Shown piece by piece: positions 1 through 10,200 of a stretch of DNA of 64,000 nucleotides (position 1 is the stretch's first letter; the number at the start of each line of letters is the position of its first letter). The stretch comes from Kitasatospora fiedleri (GTDB taxonomy: Bacteria; Actinomycetota; Actinomycetes; Streptomycetales; Streptomycetaceae). The stretch is taken from NCBI RefSeq assembly GCF_948472415.1, contig NZ_OX419519.1:4836001-4900000 (forward strand). Direction: 5' to 3'. The notes below the pieces were generated by a model. That model did not search any database. It was given only the letters and a program-made list of their open reading frames with translations, and was not told the origin of the DNA. Made by a program: the position numbers and the translations under genes.

Positions 1-97
1 GGTCCTCAAGTCCGCGGGCTTCGCGGACGCGGTGCACCTGGGCGGCGGCGTGATCGGCTGGGTCAACCAGATCGAGCCGGAGAAGCCCGTCTACTGA
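1..97 (+). CDS. moeZ: MoeZ/MoeB-type adenylyltransferase-sulfurtransferase, C-terminal end only
   Basis: Only the last 31 codons are in the window (frame starting at base 2, TGA at 95-97). The tail reads ...AGFADAVHLGGGVIGWVNQIEPEKPVY, the typical end of the rhodanese domain of actinobacterial MoeZ, with the conserved GG(V)xxWxNQ segment. MoeZ adenylates the C-terminus of sulfur-carrier proteins and transfers sulfur to them for molybdopterin, cysteine and thioamide synthesis. The catalytic part lies outside the window, so the call rests on this tail alone. A GC-rich hairpin follows the stop. Confidence 0.75.
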   Translation, partial: VLKSAGFADAVHLGGGVIGWVNQIEPEKPVY

Positions 98-121
98 CGG
101 ACCCGGGCCTTCCGCGCGACG

Positions 122-157
122 ACCGCCCGGTCGGGGAACGTCCCCCGGCCGGGCGGT
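122..157. terminator. Hairpin terminator between convergent genes
   Basis: The arms ACCGCCCGG (122-130) and CCGGGCGGT (149-157) pair, continued by an inner CGGGGA/TCCCC stem. The hairpin lies between the moeZ stop and the end of the convergent membrane-protein gene. There is no U-tract, which is usual for Streptomyces terminators. Confidence 0.6.
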
Positions 158-185
158 TCCGTGTGTCCGGGGGCCTGCCGCGGCG

Positions 186-2936
186 CTAGAGGGCGTTCCT
201 GCGGTGGAGGACGTTGTAGGCGCCCCAGCCTGGGGCGACCGGGAGCCAGAAGGTGAGCAGCCGGTAGAGGAAGACCGCCGGGGTGGCCGCGGTGGCGGGG
301 ACGCCGGCCACGGTCAGGGCGGTGATCAGGGCGATCTCGACCGGGCCGATGCCGCCCGGGGTGGGGATCGCGGAGCCGGCCGCGTTCGCGGTGAGGAAGA
401 CCACGGCCACGGCCGCGTAGGTGACGTTGGCGCCGCCGCCGAACGCGTGCACGGAGGCGTCCAGGCAGGCGGTGAAGGAGAGCGTCAGCAGGAGGATGCC
501 GCCGAAGCCGGTGATCAGCTTGCGGGGGGTCTGCATCAGGTCGAGCATCCGCGGGATCACGCCGAACAGCAGGGAGCGGACCCGGGTCACCACGAAGCGG
601 CGCAGCGGGCCGACCGCGGCCACCACCAGGGCCAGCACGGCCGCGGTGAGGACGCCGATGATGACGGCCCGGGAGGCGCCGAGGTCGCCGTTGGTCTGTG
701 AGCCGGTGATCAGGCCGAAGGCGAACAGCAGCAGCAGGTGGCCGCCGAGGCCGGCCAGCTGGGAGGCGCCGACCGAGGCGACCGCCTGGACCGGGCGGAT
801 GCCGGCCTTCTGCAGGTAGCGGGTGTTCAGGGCGATGCCGCCGACCGCCGCCGGGGCGACCAGCTTCACGAAGGAGCCGGCCAGCTGGGCGGCGACGGTG
901 CGCCAGAACGGGAGCTTCTCCGGGACGAAGCCGGTCAGGCTCATCGCGGCGGCCACGTACGAGAACGCCGAGGCGGCCAGCGCGACCGAGGCCCAGGCCC
1001 AGTTCATCTGGGAGACCTTGAACTGGTCCGGCCGGATGGTGGTCAGGGCCAGGTAGGCGGCGAAGGTGAGCGCCACCACCATGATCAGGGTCTTGGGCTT
1101 GAGGCGCTCCAGCTTGGCGGGCTCCAGCGGGGCCTCCGGGGCGATCTGCAGGATCTGCGCCCGAATCCGGGCCAGCAGGTCCTCGCCGGCCTGGGCGATG
1201 TCCTCCTCGGCCTGCTGCTGGGTGCGCTCCCCGGCGGCGACCTGCCGGAGGGCCAGCGCCTGGGCGGCGGCCTTGCGCTCCTTGGTCATCCGCTGGAGGT
1301 CGCCGCGGGTCTGCCGGCTCAGGCCGACGGGTTGCAGCAGCGGCAGCGCCTCGGCGATCCGGGTCGGGCCGAGGACGGCGGTGGCGACGGCCACCGCGCG
1401 CTCCGGGCCGATCCGCAGGGCGAAGGTGGTGATCAGCTGGGCGACGTCGATGCGCAGGGTCAGGTCGCCGGCCGCGATGTCGCCGCCGGAGAGGTTGACC
1501 AGGCAGCCGGTCTGCTCGTCGACCACCAGCAGCGACTCGCCGGTGAGCCGGCGGTGCGCGATCCGGCGCTCGTGCAGGGTGGCGACGGACTTCCAGAACG
1601 AGGCCATCACCGCGTCGGTGACCTCCTCGTCGGCCAGGTCGTCCAGCGTCCGCCCGGCCACGTTCTCGTAGACCAGGATCGCGGCGTCCGGGCCCAGCTC
1701 GGAGGTGGCGACCAGCTGCGGGGCGCGGGCCCCGGAGGCGGCCGCCGCGTACGCGATCAGGGCCTCCTGCTCCAGCGCCTGGCGCAGTGACTGGGGGCTG
1801 CGGCGGACCGCGACGGAGCGCAGCCGCAGCCGCCGCCAGGCGCGGTAGAAGAAGCCGGACGCCTGCTGCTCGCGGTCGATGATGTGCACGTCCAGCAGCG
1901 GGCCGGTCTGCTGGGTGACCAGGTAGCGGCGGGTGCCGCCGGGCGCGGGCGGGGCCAGGTGCGCGGCGGACGGGACGAAGCCGACCTTGCGCAGGCCGAT
2001 CATCAGGTGCTGCCCGGTGGGGCGGATGTTCGGCGAGCCGATCGCGTACAGCGTGCCGTACGCCACCGACCAGCCGATCAGGACGGTCAGCACCAGGGAG
2101 AGCGGGGTGGTGTTGCCGTTGATCAGCTCGGCGGCGCCGGAGAGGATCACCACCACCCACAGGGCGACCCGCCAGCGCGGGCGGCTCGACATGCCGACCG
2201 CCGTCATGTAGGCGATCACCGGCGCCAGGTAGCCGTGCACCGGGTCGGTGAGCGTGTCGCTGCCGGGGGAGCTCTGCGTCAGCGCGTTGCGGATCTCCTC
2301 GGGCGCGCCGGCGGCCACCCACCAGTCGACGCCCAGCGAGACGCCGTACGCCAGCACCGAGGCGAGCACGCCGTCGGCCACCCGCAGGCCGTCGCGTTTG
2401 ATCAGCCGCTCGACGGCGAAGGCCAGCGGCACGGTCAGCACCGCGACCGAGGACACCAGCGCGGAGATCTTGGACAGCACGCCGGGGATGCGGTTGGCGT
2501 TGACCGTGATGTCGTTCTCGATGCCGGTGGTGGTGGAGACCGCCACCTGCGCCAGCACGAACACCGCGATGATGCCGAACAGCCCGGCCAGGAAGCGCAG
2601 CAGGTCGGACGGCCGGTGCGCGCGCGGGGCGAGCAGCGGCTCGTCGACGGCCAGGTACTCGCCGGCCGGCTCCTCGGCGGGCTGGTCCCCGCCCGGGCCG
2701 TAGGGCTCGTCCGGCGGCCCGTCCGGTCCGTAGGGCTCGTCCGGTCCGTCCGGCGGCCGGTCCGGCCCGCCGTCCGGCGGCAGCTGTGCGGCCACCGCTT
2801 CCTCCCCCGTGTGGTGCGCGTCCCGTGCCCGGTGGCGCAGGTCGACCGGCGGGGCGGCGGGGCCCCGCGCGGCGGAACCGTCGGTGGCGGGCTGCTCGGA
2901 GCCCTCGTCCACGTTCAATTCCGCCGTCCCGGTCAT
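186..2936 (-). CDS. Flippase-like / lysylphosphatidylglycerol synthase-type membrane protein with degenerate kinase-like domain
   Basis: 916-residue integral membrane protein. The acidic, Pro-rich N-terminus (residues 1-110) contains two PDEPYGP repeats. Several membrane segments follow (about 115-330, first one DLLRFLAGLFGIIAVFVLA). A soluble kinase-like domain comes next (about 360-600), then a C-terminal multi-pass domain of the UPF0104/MprF-flippase type. In the kinase-like part the catalytic HRDLxxxN region is IAHRRLTGES and the DFG position reads NLSGGD, so key residues are missing and it is probably a pseudokinase. The ATG at 2936 follows an AGGACGA ribosome site; the frame is open further upstream but without a better start. 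It is divergent from the ATL gene. MprF flippase domains move lipids between leaflets, but the substrate here is unknown. Confidence 0.8.
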   Translation of the reverse strand: MTGTAELNVDEGSEQPATDGSAARGPAAPPVDLRHRARDAHHTGEEAVAAQLPPDGGPDRPPDGPDEPYGPDGPPDEPYGPGGDQPAEEPAGEYLAVDEPLLAPRAHRPSDLLRFLAGLFGIIAVFVLAQVAVSTTTGIENDITVNANRIPGVLSKISALVSSVAVLTVPLAFAVERLIKRDGLRVADGVLASVLAYGVSLGVDWWVAAGAPEEIRNALTQSSPGSDTLTDPVHGYLAPVIAYMTAVGMSSRPRWRVALWVVVILSGAAELINGNTTPLSLVLTVLIGWSVAYGTLYAIGSPNIRPTGQHLMIGLRKVGFVPSAAHLAPPAPGGTRRYLVTQQTGPLLDVHIIDREQQASGFFYRAWRRLRLRSVAVRRSPQSLRQALEQEALIAYAAAASGARAPQLVATSELGPDAAILVYENVAGRTLDDLADEEVTDAVMASFWKSVATLHERRIAHRRLTGESLLVVDEQTGCLVNLSGGDIAAGDLTLRIDVAQLITTFALRIGPERAVAVATAVLGPTRIAEALPLLQPVGLSRQTRGDLQRMTKERKAAAQALALRQVAAGERTQQQAEEDIAQAGEDLLARIRAQILQIAPEAPLEPAKLERLKPKTLIMVVALTFAAYLALTTIRPDQFKVSQMNWAWASVALAASAFSYVAAAMSLTGFVPEKLPFWRTVAAQLAGSFVKLVAPAAVGGIALNTRYLQKAGIRPVQAVASVGASQLAGLGGHLLLLFAFGLITGSQTNGDLGASRAVIIGVLTAAVLALVVAAVGPLRRFVVTRVRSLLFGVIPRMLDLMQTPRKLITGFGGILLLTLSFTACLDASVHAFGGGANVTYAAVAVVFLTANAAGSAIPTPGGIGPVEIALITALTVAGVPATAATPAVFLYRLLTFWLPVAPGWGAYNVLHRRNAL

Positions 2937-3078
2937 CTGGTCTTCGTCCTGGTGTGTCGCACTGCCCCGAAGATGCTGCCATGCCCGCCACCCGGGTGCG
3001 GTCCAGGGGCGGCATCCCGCGCGCCGGGTCGCCCGCACGGGGTGCTGGAAATCGACCGGATGGGGAAGAATGCGTCGG

Positions 3079-3408
3079 ATGACCGAGCCCGAGGACGTCC
3101 CCGAGATCCCGCCGTACGCCGAGGCCGTGCTCGACCTCGCCGAGCGCATCCCGCCCGGCCGGGTGATGACGTACGGGGACGTCGCCGAGTACCTGGGCCG
3201 CGGCGGCCCCCGGCAGGTCGGCCGGGTGATGGCGCTGTACGGGGCGCCGGTGCCGTGGTGGCGGGTGATCCGGGCGGACGGGCGGCCGCTGCCCGGCCAC
3301 GAGCACCGGGCGCTGCCCGAGTACCGGGCCGAGGGCACCCCGCTGCGCACCGTCGGCGGCGAGCCGCGGGTCGACCTGCGGGCCGCCCGCTGGGACGGAG
3401 GGGTCTGA
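3079..3408 (+). CDS. MGMT-family alkyltransferase-like (ATL) DNA-binding protein
   Basis: 109-residue single-domain homologue of the DNA-binding half of O6-methylguanine-DNA methyltransferase. The helix-turn-helix segment RIPPGRVMTYGDVAEYLGRGGPRQVGRVM is intact. At the position of the alkyl-acceptor PCHR motif the protein has PWWR (VPWWRVI), so the catalytic cysteine is replaced by tryptophan as in ATL proteins. These do not repair the lesion themselves but bind O6-alkylguanine, flip it out and pass it to nucleotide excision repair. The ATG at 3079 is about 9 nt after GGGGAAG; an in-frame ATG at 3070 is possible. It lies upstream of the adnAB repair genes on the same strand. Confidence 0.88.
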   Translation: MTEPEDVPEIPPYAEAVLDLAERIPPGRVMTYGDVAEYLGRGGPRQVGRVMALYGAPVPWWRVIRADGRPLPGHEHRALPEYRAEGTPLRTVGGEPRVDLRAARWDGGV

Positions 3409-3540
3409 CCGGGAGAGGTGCGCCGGAGGGGTCTGTGGGTGCAGGATCGTAGGCTCGTCGGGCGAGCCCGCCCCCCGGCCCGCCGCCGGACCGCCCGAAC
3501 CGCCTGAACCGCCTGAACCGCCGTACGACCCTGGACCGCA

Positions 3541-6500
3541 GTGACCTCACCGTTCCGCCTGGTGCGCAGCCCCCTCGCCCAGCCCGACCCGCCCCAGCTG
3601 GACTCCTTCCAGCAGGCGGTGGTCGAGCACGCGTCGGGGCCGCTGCTGGTGCTCGCCGGGCCCGGCACCGGCAAGACCACCACGCTGGTCGAGGCGGTCG
3701 CCCGGCGGGTCGCCGACGGCACCGCGCCCGAACGCGTCCTGGTGCTGACCTTCAGCCGCCGGGCCGCGATGGAGCTGCGCGACCGGATGACCGCCCGGAT
3801 CGGCGCCACCGCCCCGCAGGCCACCACCTTCCACTCGTTCTGCTACGCCCTGCTCCGCACCCACCAGGCGCCCGAGGAGTACGCCGAGCCGCTGCGGCTG
3901 CTCTCCGGCCCCGAGCAGGACGTGATGGTCCGCGAGCTGCTGGCCGGCGGCGCCGAGGACGCGAGGGCGGGCGCCGGCACCATCGACTGGCCGCTCGACC
4001 TGCGGGCCTGCCTGACCACCCGCGGCTTCGCCGACGAGGTGCGCGCCGTGCTCGCCCGCAGCCGCGAGCTGGGCCTGGGCGAGGCGGAGCTGGAGCGCTT
4101 CGCCCGGGGCGTGCAGCGCCCCGACTGGGCCGCCGCCGCGCACTTCCTGGCCGAGTACCTGGACGTGCTGGACCTGCGCGGCGTGCTGGACTACGCCGAG
4201 CTGGTGCACCGCGCCGTGCTGCTCGCCGAGCGCCCGGACGTCGCCGCCGGGCTGCGCGGGCGCTACGACGCGGTGTTCGTCGACGAGTACCAGGACACCG
4301 ACCCGGCCCAGGTCCGGCTGCTGCAGCGGCTGGCCGGCGGCGGCCGGGACCTGGTCGCGGTCGGCGACCCCGACCAGTCGATCTACGCCTTCCGCGGCGC
4401 CGACGTGAACGGCATCCTGGAGTTCCCGCACGCCTTCCCGCGCGCCGACGGCAGCCCCGCCGAGGTCAAGGTGCTGCGGGTCTCCCGGCGCTCCCGGCCG
4501 GTGCTGCTGGCCGCCTCCCGGGAGCTGGCCCGCCGGATGCCGATGGGCCGGCTGCCCGCCGACAAGCTCGCCGCGCACCGCGCCCTGCTGCCCTCCGCGG
4601 CCGGCCACGGGCGGGAGGGCGGCGCCGTCGAGGTGTACACCTACCCGACGCCCGGCGCCGAGCTCGACTCGGTCGCCGACCTGCTGCGCCGCGCCCACCT
4701 GGAGGACGGCGTGCCCTGGGGCGAGATGGCCGTGCTGGTCCGGGCCGGGTCCCGGACCATACCGGCGGTGCGCCGCGCGCTGACCGCCGCCGGCGTCCCG
4801 CTGGAGATCGACGGCGACGACCTGCCGCTGCGCGAGGAGAGCGCCGTCGTCCCGCTGCTGCTCGCCCTGCGGGTGTGCGCCGAGGGCCCCGGCGCGCTCA
4901 CCGCCGACCTCGCGCACACCCTGCTCACCGGCCCGCTCGCCGCCCTGGACGGCTCCGACCTGCGCCGCCTCGGCCGCACCCTGCGCGAGGAGGAGCGCCG
5001 GGCGCTGGCCGCCGAGGGCGCCCCCGGGGCGGTCCGCCCCGCCGAGGAGCTGATCCGCGAGGCCCTGGAGCAGCCCGAACTGCTCGCCCTGCTGGCCGCC
5101 CCCTACGCCCGCCGCGCGTACGAGCTGGGCACGCTGCTGCGCAAGGTCCGGGAGCTGCTGGCCGGCGGCGCGAGCGCCGAGGACGCGCTGTGGGAGCTGT
5201 GGGACGGCTCCCGGCGCTGGCGCGAGCGGCTGGAGCGGGCCGCCCTGCGCGGCGGCCCCGCCGGGCGCAACGCCGACCGGGACCTGGACGCGCTGTGCGC
5301 CCTGTTCGAGACCGCGGCCCGCGCCGAGGAGCGGGTCACCGGCCACCGCGGCGCGCTCGACCTGCTCGCCGAGGTCGAGGCCCAGGACATCGCCGCCGAC
5401 ACCCTGCACGTGCGCGCGGTGCGCCCCGACGCCGTCCGGCTGATGACCGCGCACCGCTCCAAGGGCCTGGAGTGGCGGCTGGTCGTCGTCGCCGGCGTCC
5501 AGGAGGGCCTCTGGCCCGACCTGCGCCGCCGCGGCTCGCTGCTGGAGGCCGACCGGATCGGCCGCGACGGCCTGGCCGAGCCGCTGTCGGCGGGCGCGCT
5601 GCTCGCCGAGGAGCGCCGGCTGTTCTACGTCGCCGCGACCCGGGCCAAGGACCGGCTGGTGGTCACCGCCGTCAAGGCCCCGGCCGAGGACGGCGACGAG
5701 CCCTCCCGCTTCCTGCGCGAGCTCTACCGCGAGACGCTCGACCCGCGCACCGGCAAGGTGCTGGAGCGCACCCCGCCGGTCAGGGTCGCCGACGTCACCT
5801 CCCGGCCGCGCCGCCCGCTGTCGGTGCCCGCGCTGGTCGCCGAGCTGCGCGCCGTCACCGTCGACCCGGCCCGCTCCCCGCAGCTGCGCCGGGCCGCCGC
5901 CGAACGGCTCGCCACCCTGGCCGCCGCCCTGGACGAGGAGGGCCGTCCGCTCGTCCCCGCCGCCCATCCCGACCAGTGGTGGGGCCTGGACGACCCCACC
6001 GCCGCCCCGCAGCCGCTGCGCGAGCCCGGGCAGCCCGTCGGGCTCTCCGGCAGCGGCCTGGAGCAGCTGGAGTCCTGCACGCTCCAGTGGTTCCTGGAGA
6101 AGGACGTCAGGGCGGGCACCACCGCCTCCGCCGCCCAGGGCTTCGGCAACGTGGTGCACGCCCTCGCCGACGAGGTCGGCTCCGGCCGCACCCCCGCCGA
6201 CCTGGCCGTCCTGATGGAGCGCCTGGACACCGTCTGGGACGCGCTGGCCTTCGACGCGCCGTGGAAGTCCGCCCAGGAGAAGGGCGAGGCCCGGGCCGCC
6301 CTGGAGCGCTTCCTGCGCTGGCACGTGCTGGAGCGCGGGCGCACCACCGTCGCCACCGAGCACGGCTTCGACCTGACGCTGGAGGTCGGCGGCGTCGCGG
6401 TGCGCGTCCGCGGCTCGATGGACCGGGTGGAGACCGACGCCGCGGGCCGCGCCTACGTCGTCGACTTCAAGACCGGCAAGCAGGTCCCGACCGACAAGTC

Positions 6501-6828
6501 GCTGCCCGAGCACCGCCAACTCGCCGTCTACCAGCTGGCGGTGGGCAACGGCGCGCTCGACCCGCTGCCCGGCTTCGAGCACGGCGCCACCCCCGGCGGG
6601 GCCGAGCTGGTGCACCTGCGCGAACCCGCCAAGGGCGACCCGGAGGCCCCCAAGGTGCAGCGGCAGCTGCCCGAGGAGAGCACCCCCTGGATCGAGGACC
6701 TGCTGGTCACCACCGCCGGGAAGGTGCTCGCCGAGAGGTTCACCCCCACCGCGGGCGAGCGCTGCGGGCGCTGCTCCTTCCGCGGCAGCTGCTCCGCGCA
6801 GCGGGACGGGCGGCATGTCGTCGACTGA
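3541..6828 (+). CDS. adnA: AdnA-type ATP-dependent DNA helicase/nuclease subunit
   Basis: 1095 residues. An N-terminal UvrD-like motor has Walker A GPGTGKTT (about residue 40), Walker B FVDEYQDTD (about 240), GDPDQSIYAFRGAD, TAHRSKGLEW and YVAATRAKDRL. The C-terminal RecB-like nuclease domain has VVDFKTGK (about 975) as catalytic D-x-K. A cysteine at SCTLQWF (about 848) plus CGRCSFRGSC near the C-terminus form the expected Fe-S cluster ligands. AdnAB is the actinobacterial end-resecting motor-nuclease heterodimer of double-strand break repair. The start is GTG and the gene overlaps the next helicase by 14 bases, as expected for two subunits made together. The subunit name follows the gene order in mycobacteria. 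Confidence 0.85.
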   Translation: MTSPFRLVRSPLAQPDPPQLDSFQQAVVEHASGPLLVLAGPGTGKTTTLVEAVARRVADGTAPERVLVLTFSRRAAMELRDRMTARIGATAPQATTFHSFCYALLRTHQAPEEYAEPLRLLSGPEQDVMVRELLAGGAEDARAGAGTIDWPLDLRACLTTRGFADEVRAVLARSRELGLGEAELERFARGVQRPDWAAAAHFLAEYLDVLDLRGVLDYAELVHRAVLLAERPDVAAGLRGRYDAVFVDEYQDTDPAQVRLLQRLAGGGRDLVAVGDPDQSIYAFRGADVNGILEFPHAFPRADGSPAEVKVLRVSRRSRPVLLAASRELARRMPMGRLPADKLAAHRALLPSAAGHGREGGAVEVYTYPTPGAELDSVADLLRRAHLEDGVPWGEMAVLVRAGSRTIPAVRRALTAAGVPLEIDGDDLPLREESAVVPLLLALRVCAEGPGALTADLAHTLLTGPLAALDGSDLRRLGRTLREEERRALAAEGAPGAVRPAEELIREALEQPELLALLAAPYARRAYELGTLLRKVRELLAGGASAEDALWELWDGSRRWRERLERAALRGGPAGRNADRDLDALCALFETAARAEERVTGHRGALDLLAEVEAQDIAADTLHVRAVRPDAVRLMTAHRSKGLEWRLVVVAGVQEGLWPDLRRRGSLLEADRIGRDGLAEPLSAGALLAEERRLFYVAATRAKDRLVVTAVKAPAEDGDEPSRFLRELYRETLDPRTGKVLERTPPVRVADVTSRPRRPLSVPALVAELRAVTVDPARSPQLRRAAAERLATLAAALDEEGRPLVPAAHPDQWWGLDDPTAAPQPLREPGQPVGLSGSGLEQLESCTLQWFLEKDVRAGTTASAAQGFGNVVHALADEVGSGRTPADLAVLMERLDTVWDALAFDAPWKSAQEKGEARAALERFLRWHVLERGRTTVATEHGFDLTLEVGGVAVRVRGSMDRVETDAAGRAYVVDFKTGKQVPTDKSLPEHRQLAVYQLAVGNGALDPLPGFEHGATPGGAELVHLREPAKGDPEAPKVQRQLPEESTPWIEDLLVTTAGKVLAERFTPTAGERCGRCSFRGSCSAQRDGRHVVD

Positions 6829-9800
6829 GCCGCTCCGGCACCCGGCCCAGCTCCGCGACCTGCTCGGCGTCCCGTTCAACGACGAGCAGCTGGCGGCCCT
6901 CGGCGCGCCCATGGAGCCCGGCGTGATCGTGGCCGGCGCGGGCTCCGGCAAGACCACCGTGATGGCCGCCCGGGTGGTCTGGCTGGTCGGCTCCGGCGCG
7001 GTCCGCCCCGAGCAGGTGCTCGGCCTGACCTTCACCAACAAGGCGGCCGGCGAACTCGCCGAACGCGTCCGCGCCGCCCTGCTGCGGGCCGGGGTCCGCG
7101 CGGCGGACGAGGACGCCCTCGGCGAACCGCAGGTCTCCACCTACCACGCCTTCGCCGGCACCCTGCTCAAGGAGCACGGCCTGCGCCTGGGCATCGAACC
7201 CGACGTCCGGCTGCTCGCCGACGCCACCCGCTTCCAGCTCGCCGCCCGGGTCCTGCGCCAGGCCCGCGGCCCGTTCCCGGCGCTCACCGGCACCTTCAGC
7301 GCGCTGGTCGCCGAGATCATCGCGCTGGACTCCGAACTCGCCGAGCACCTGGTCGAGCCCGCACGGCTGCGCGCGTACGACCAGGAGCTGCTCGACCGGC
7401 TGGCCACCGTCAGGCTCTCCAACGAGGACCTGCGGGCCGTCCCGAAGGCCGCCCGCGGCCGGCAGGAACTGCTGCAGCTGGTCGAGGACTACCGGGCCCG
7501 CAAGCAGAAGCTCGGCCTGCTCGACTTCGGCGACCAGATCGCCGCCTCCGCCCGGCTGGCCCAGCAGCGCCCCGAGGTCGGCCGGCTGCTGCGCGAGCAG
7601 TACCGGGTGGTGCTGCTGGACGAGTACCAGGACACCTCCGTCGCCCAGCGCCTCATGCTGGCGGGCCTGTTCGGCGGCTCCGCCGGGGCCGGGCACCCCG
7701 TCACCGCGGTCGGCGACCCCTGCCAGGCGATCTACGGCTGGCGCGGCGCCTCGGTCGCCAACCTGGACGACTTCCCGCGGCACTTCCCGCGCGCCGACGG
7801 CGGCCCGGCGCACCGCTTCTCGCTCAGCGAGAACCGCCGCAGCGGCGGCCGGCTGCTCGCCTTCGCCAACGAACTCGCCGCCCCGCTGCGCGAGATGCAC
7901 GAGGGCGTGGCGGCGCTGCGCCCGGCCCCCGGCGCCGAACTCGACGGCTACGTGCGGGCCGCGCTGCTGCCCACCCACGCCGAGGAGGTCGACTGGCTGG
8001 CCGACTCGATCGCCCACCTGGTGCGCACCGGCACCGCGCCCGGCCGGATCGCGGTGCTCTGCCGGGCCGGCGGCGCCTTCCCCGACCTGCACGCCGCGCT
8101 GGTCGCCCGGCAGGTCCCGGTCGAGGTGGTCGGCCTCGGCGGGCTGCTCCAACTCCCGGAGGTGGCGGACCTGGTGGCGGTCTGCGAGGTGCTCCAGGAC
8201 CCGACCGCCAACGCCGCCCTGGTCCGGCTGCTGATCGGCCCGCGCTGGCGCACCGGCCCGCGCGACCTGGCCCTGCTCGGCCGCCGGGCCGCCGAGCTGG
8301 TCCGCACCGCCCGCCCCGGCGAGCAGGACCCGCTGGCCGCCGCCGTGGCCGGGACCGACCCGACCGAGGTGGTCTCGCTGGCCGACGCGCTGGAGACCTT
8401 CGTCGACGCCGAGCAGCCCGACGACCTGCCGTTCTCGCCCGAGGCGCGGGTCCGCTTCGCCCGCTTCGCCCGGGAGATCCGCGAACTGCGCCGGGCGCTG
8501 GCCGAACCGCTGATGGACGTCCTGCACCGGGTGCTCACCGTCACCGGCCTGGAGGTCGAGCTCTCCGCCTCCCCGCTGGCGCTGGCCGCCCGCCGCCGGG
8601 AGACGCTGCACTCCTTCCTGGACATCGCCGCCTCCTTCGCCGACCTGGACGGCGACCCCGGCCTGGCCGCCTTCCTGGGCTTCCTGCGCGCCGCCCAGGA
8701 GTACGAGCGCGGCCTGGACGCCGGGCTGCCCGGCGGCGAGGACACCGTCAAGGTGCTCACCGCGCACAAGTCCAAGGGCCTGGAGTGGGACGTGGTCGCC
8801 GTCCCCGGCCTGGTCAAGGGGGGCTTCCCGTCCGGCCAGGGGCGCGAGCGCTGGACCTCCACCCGCCGGGTGCTGCCGCACGCCCTGCGCGGCGACGCCG
8901 CCACGCTGCCCGCCGACCCGGCCTGGGACGCCAAGGGGATGGGCCGGTTCAAGCAGGAGACGGCCCGGCACGGCGCGGTCGAGGAACTGCGGCTCGGCTA
9001 CGTCGCGTTCACCCGGCCGCGCTCGCTGCTGCTGGCCTCCGGGCACTGGTGGGGGCCGACCCAGAAGCGCCGCCGCGGGCCGTCGGAGTTCCTGACCGCG
9101 CTGCGCGCGCACTGCGAGCGGCCCGGCAACGGCGAGGTCGAGCACTGGGCCGCGGAGCCGGCGCAGGACGCGGAGAACCCCGCGTTCGACGTGTCGGTGG
9201 AGACCCCCTGGCCGCTGCCGCTCGACCCGACCGCCCAGCATGCCCGCCGACGGGTCGCCCGGGTGGTGCGGCAGCGGCTGGGCGGCGCGCCCGCCCCCGG
9301 GCCGGAGCCGATGGGCGCCGAGGACCAGCGGCTGCTGGCCTCCTGGGACCGCGACCTGAGCGCCCTGCTCGGCGAGTTGGAGCGCTCCCGGCGCGCCGTC
9401 CGGGACGTCGAGCTGCCCGCCTCGCTGTCCGCCACCCAGCTGATGCGGCTGGCCGCCGACCCGGACGGCTTCGCCCGCGACCTGGCCCGCCCGATGCCCC
9501 GCCCGCCCGCGCCCGCCGCCCGCCGCGGCACCCGCTTCCACGCCTGGGTGCAGTCCCGCTACGACCAGCCGCTGCTGCTCGGCCCCGACGCGCTGCCCGG
9601 CCTGGAGGCCGAGGAGATCGAGGACGAGCGCGACCTGGAGCGGCTCAAGGAGGCGTTCCTGCGCGGTCCCTACGCCGGCCGCACCCCGTACCGGGTCGAG
9701 GCGCCCTTCCAGCTGGTGCTCGGGGGCGGGTGGTGCGCGGCCGGATCGACGCGGTCTACCGGGACGCGGGCGGTGGCGCAGGGTCACCGCGCTACGAGGT

Positions 9801-10002
9801 GGTCGACTGGAAGACCGGCCGGGAGGACTCCGGCGACCCGGTGCAGCTCGCCGTCTACCGGCTGGCCTGGGCCGAGCAGGCGGGCGTTCCGGTGGAGCAG
9901 GTCACCGCCTCGTTCTGCTACGTCCGCTCCGGCCGGATCGAAACCCCGTCAGGACTTCTTGGCCGAAAGGAGTTGAGCGATCTTCTGATCGGGAATAGGT
10001 AG
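6815..10002 (+). pseudogene. adnB: AdnB-type helicase/nuclease subunit, frameshifted in the nuclease domain
   Basis: The UvrD-like motor is intact: Walker A GAGSGKTT, LLDEYQDTS, GDPCQAIYGWRGAS, LTAHKSKGLEW, YVAFTRPRSLLL. The reading frame from 6815 continues to 9976, but after FQLVLGG (about residue 969) the sequence becomes nonsensical. The family-like continuation RVVRGRIDAVYRD...YEVVDWKTGR...FCYVRSGRIETP lies in another frame and stops at 10002. Adding one G to the five-G run at 9722-9726 would restore a single protein of about 1062 residues. The break removes the catalytic DWKTG motif from the main frame. It may be a real mutation or a homopolymer sequencing error; the conserved downstream frame favours an error or a very recent event. 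Confidence 0.8.
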
Positions 10003-10200
10003 AAAAGAGTCACTCAGAGCATCCAACCCGTCACGAGATCACGCGAAACCTGTGCGCCCTGCACGTTTCGTGCCTATTGTGGGGTCGGTAACCGGTCATC
10101 CCTCGTACTCCGGCCGCCGTCAGGGCTCCCGACCCCCTGACCTCCCGTCAGACCCGCAGGTGCCGAGCAGCACCCGCACCTTCCGCTGGAGAGACCGACG
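10003..10200 (+). promoter_or_regulatory. Promoter region of the PP2C phosphatase gene
   Basis: 198 bp of lower GC than its surroundings. A TATTGT hexamer at about 10074 fits a -10 element. Just upstream an imperfect inverted repeat, CACGCGAAAC and GTTTCGTGC, straddles the likely -35 region and may be an operator. No clear -35 was found. The ribosome site GGAGAG lies a few bases before the TTG start at 10201. Confidence 0.35.
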
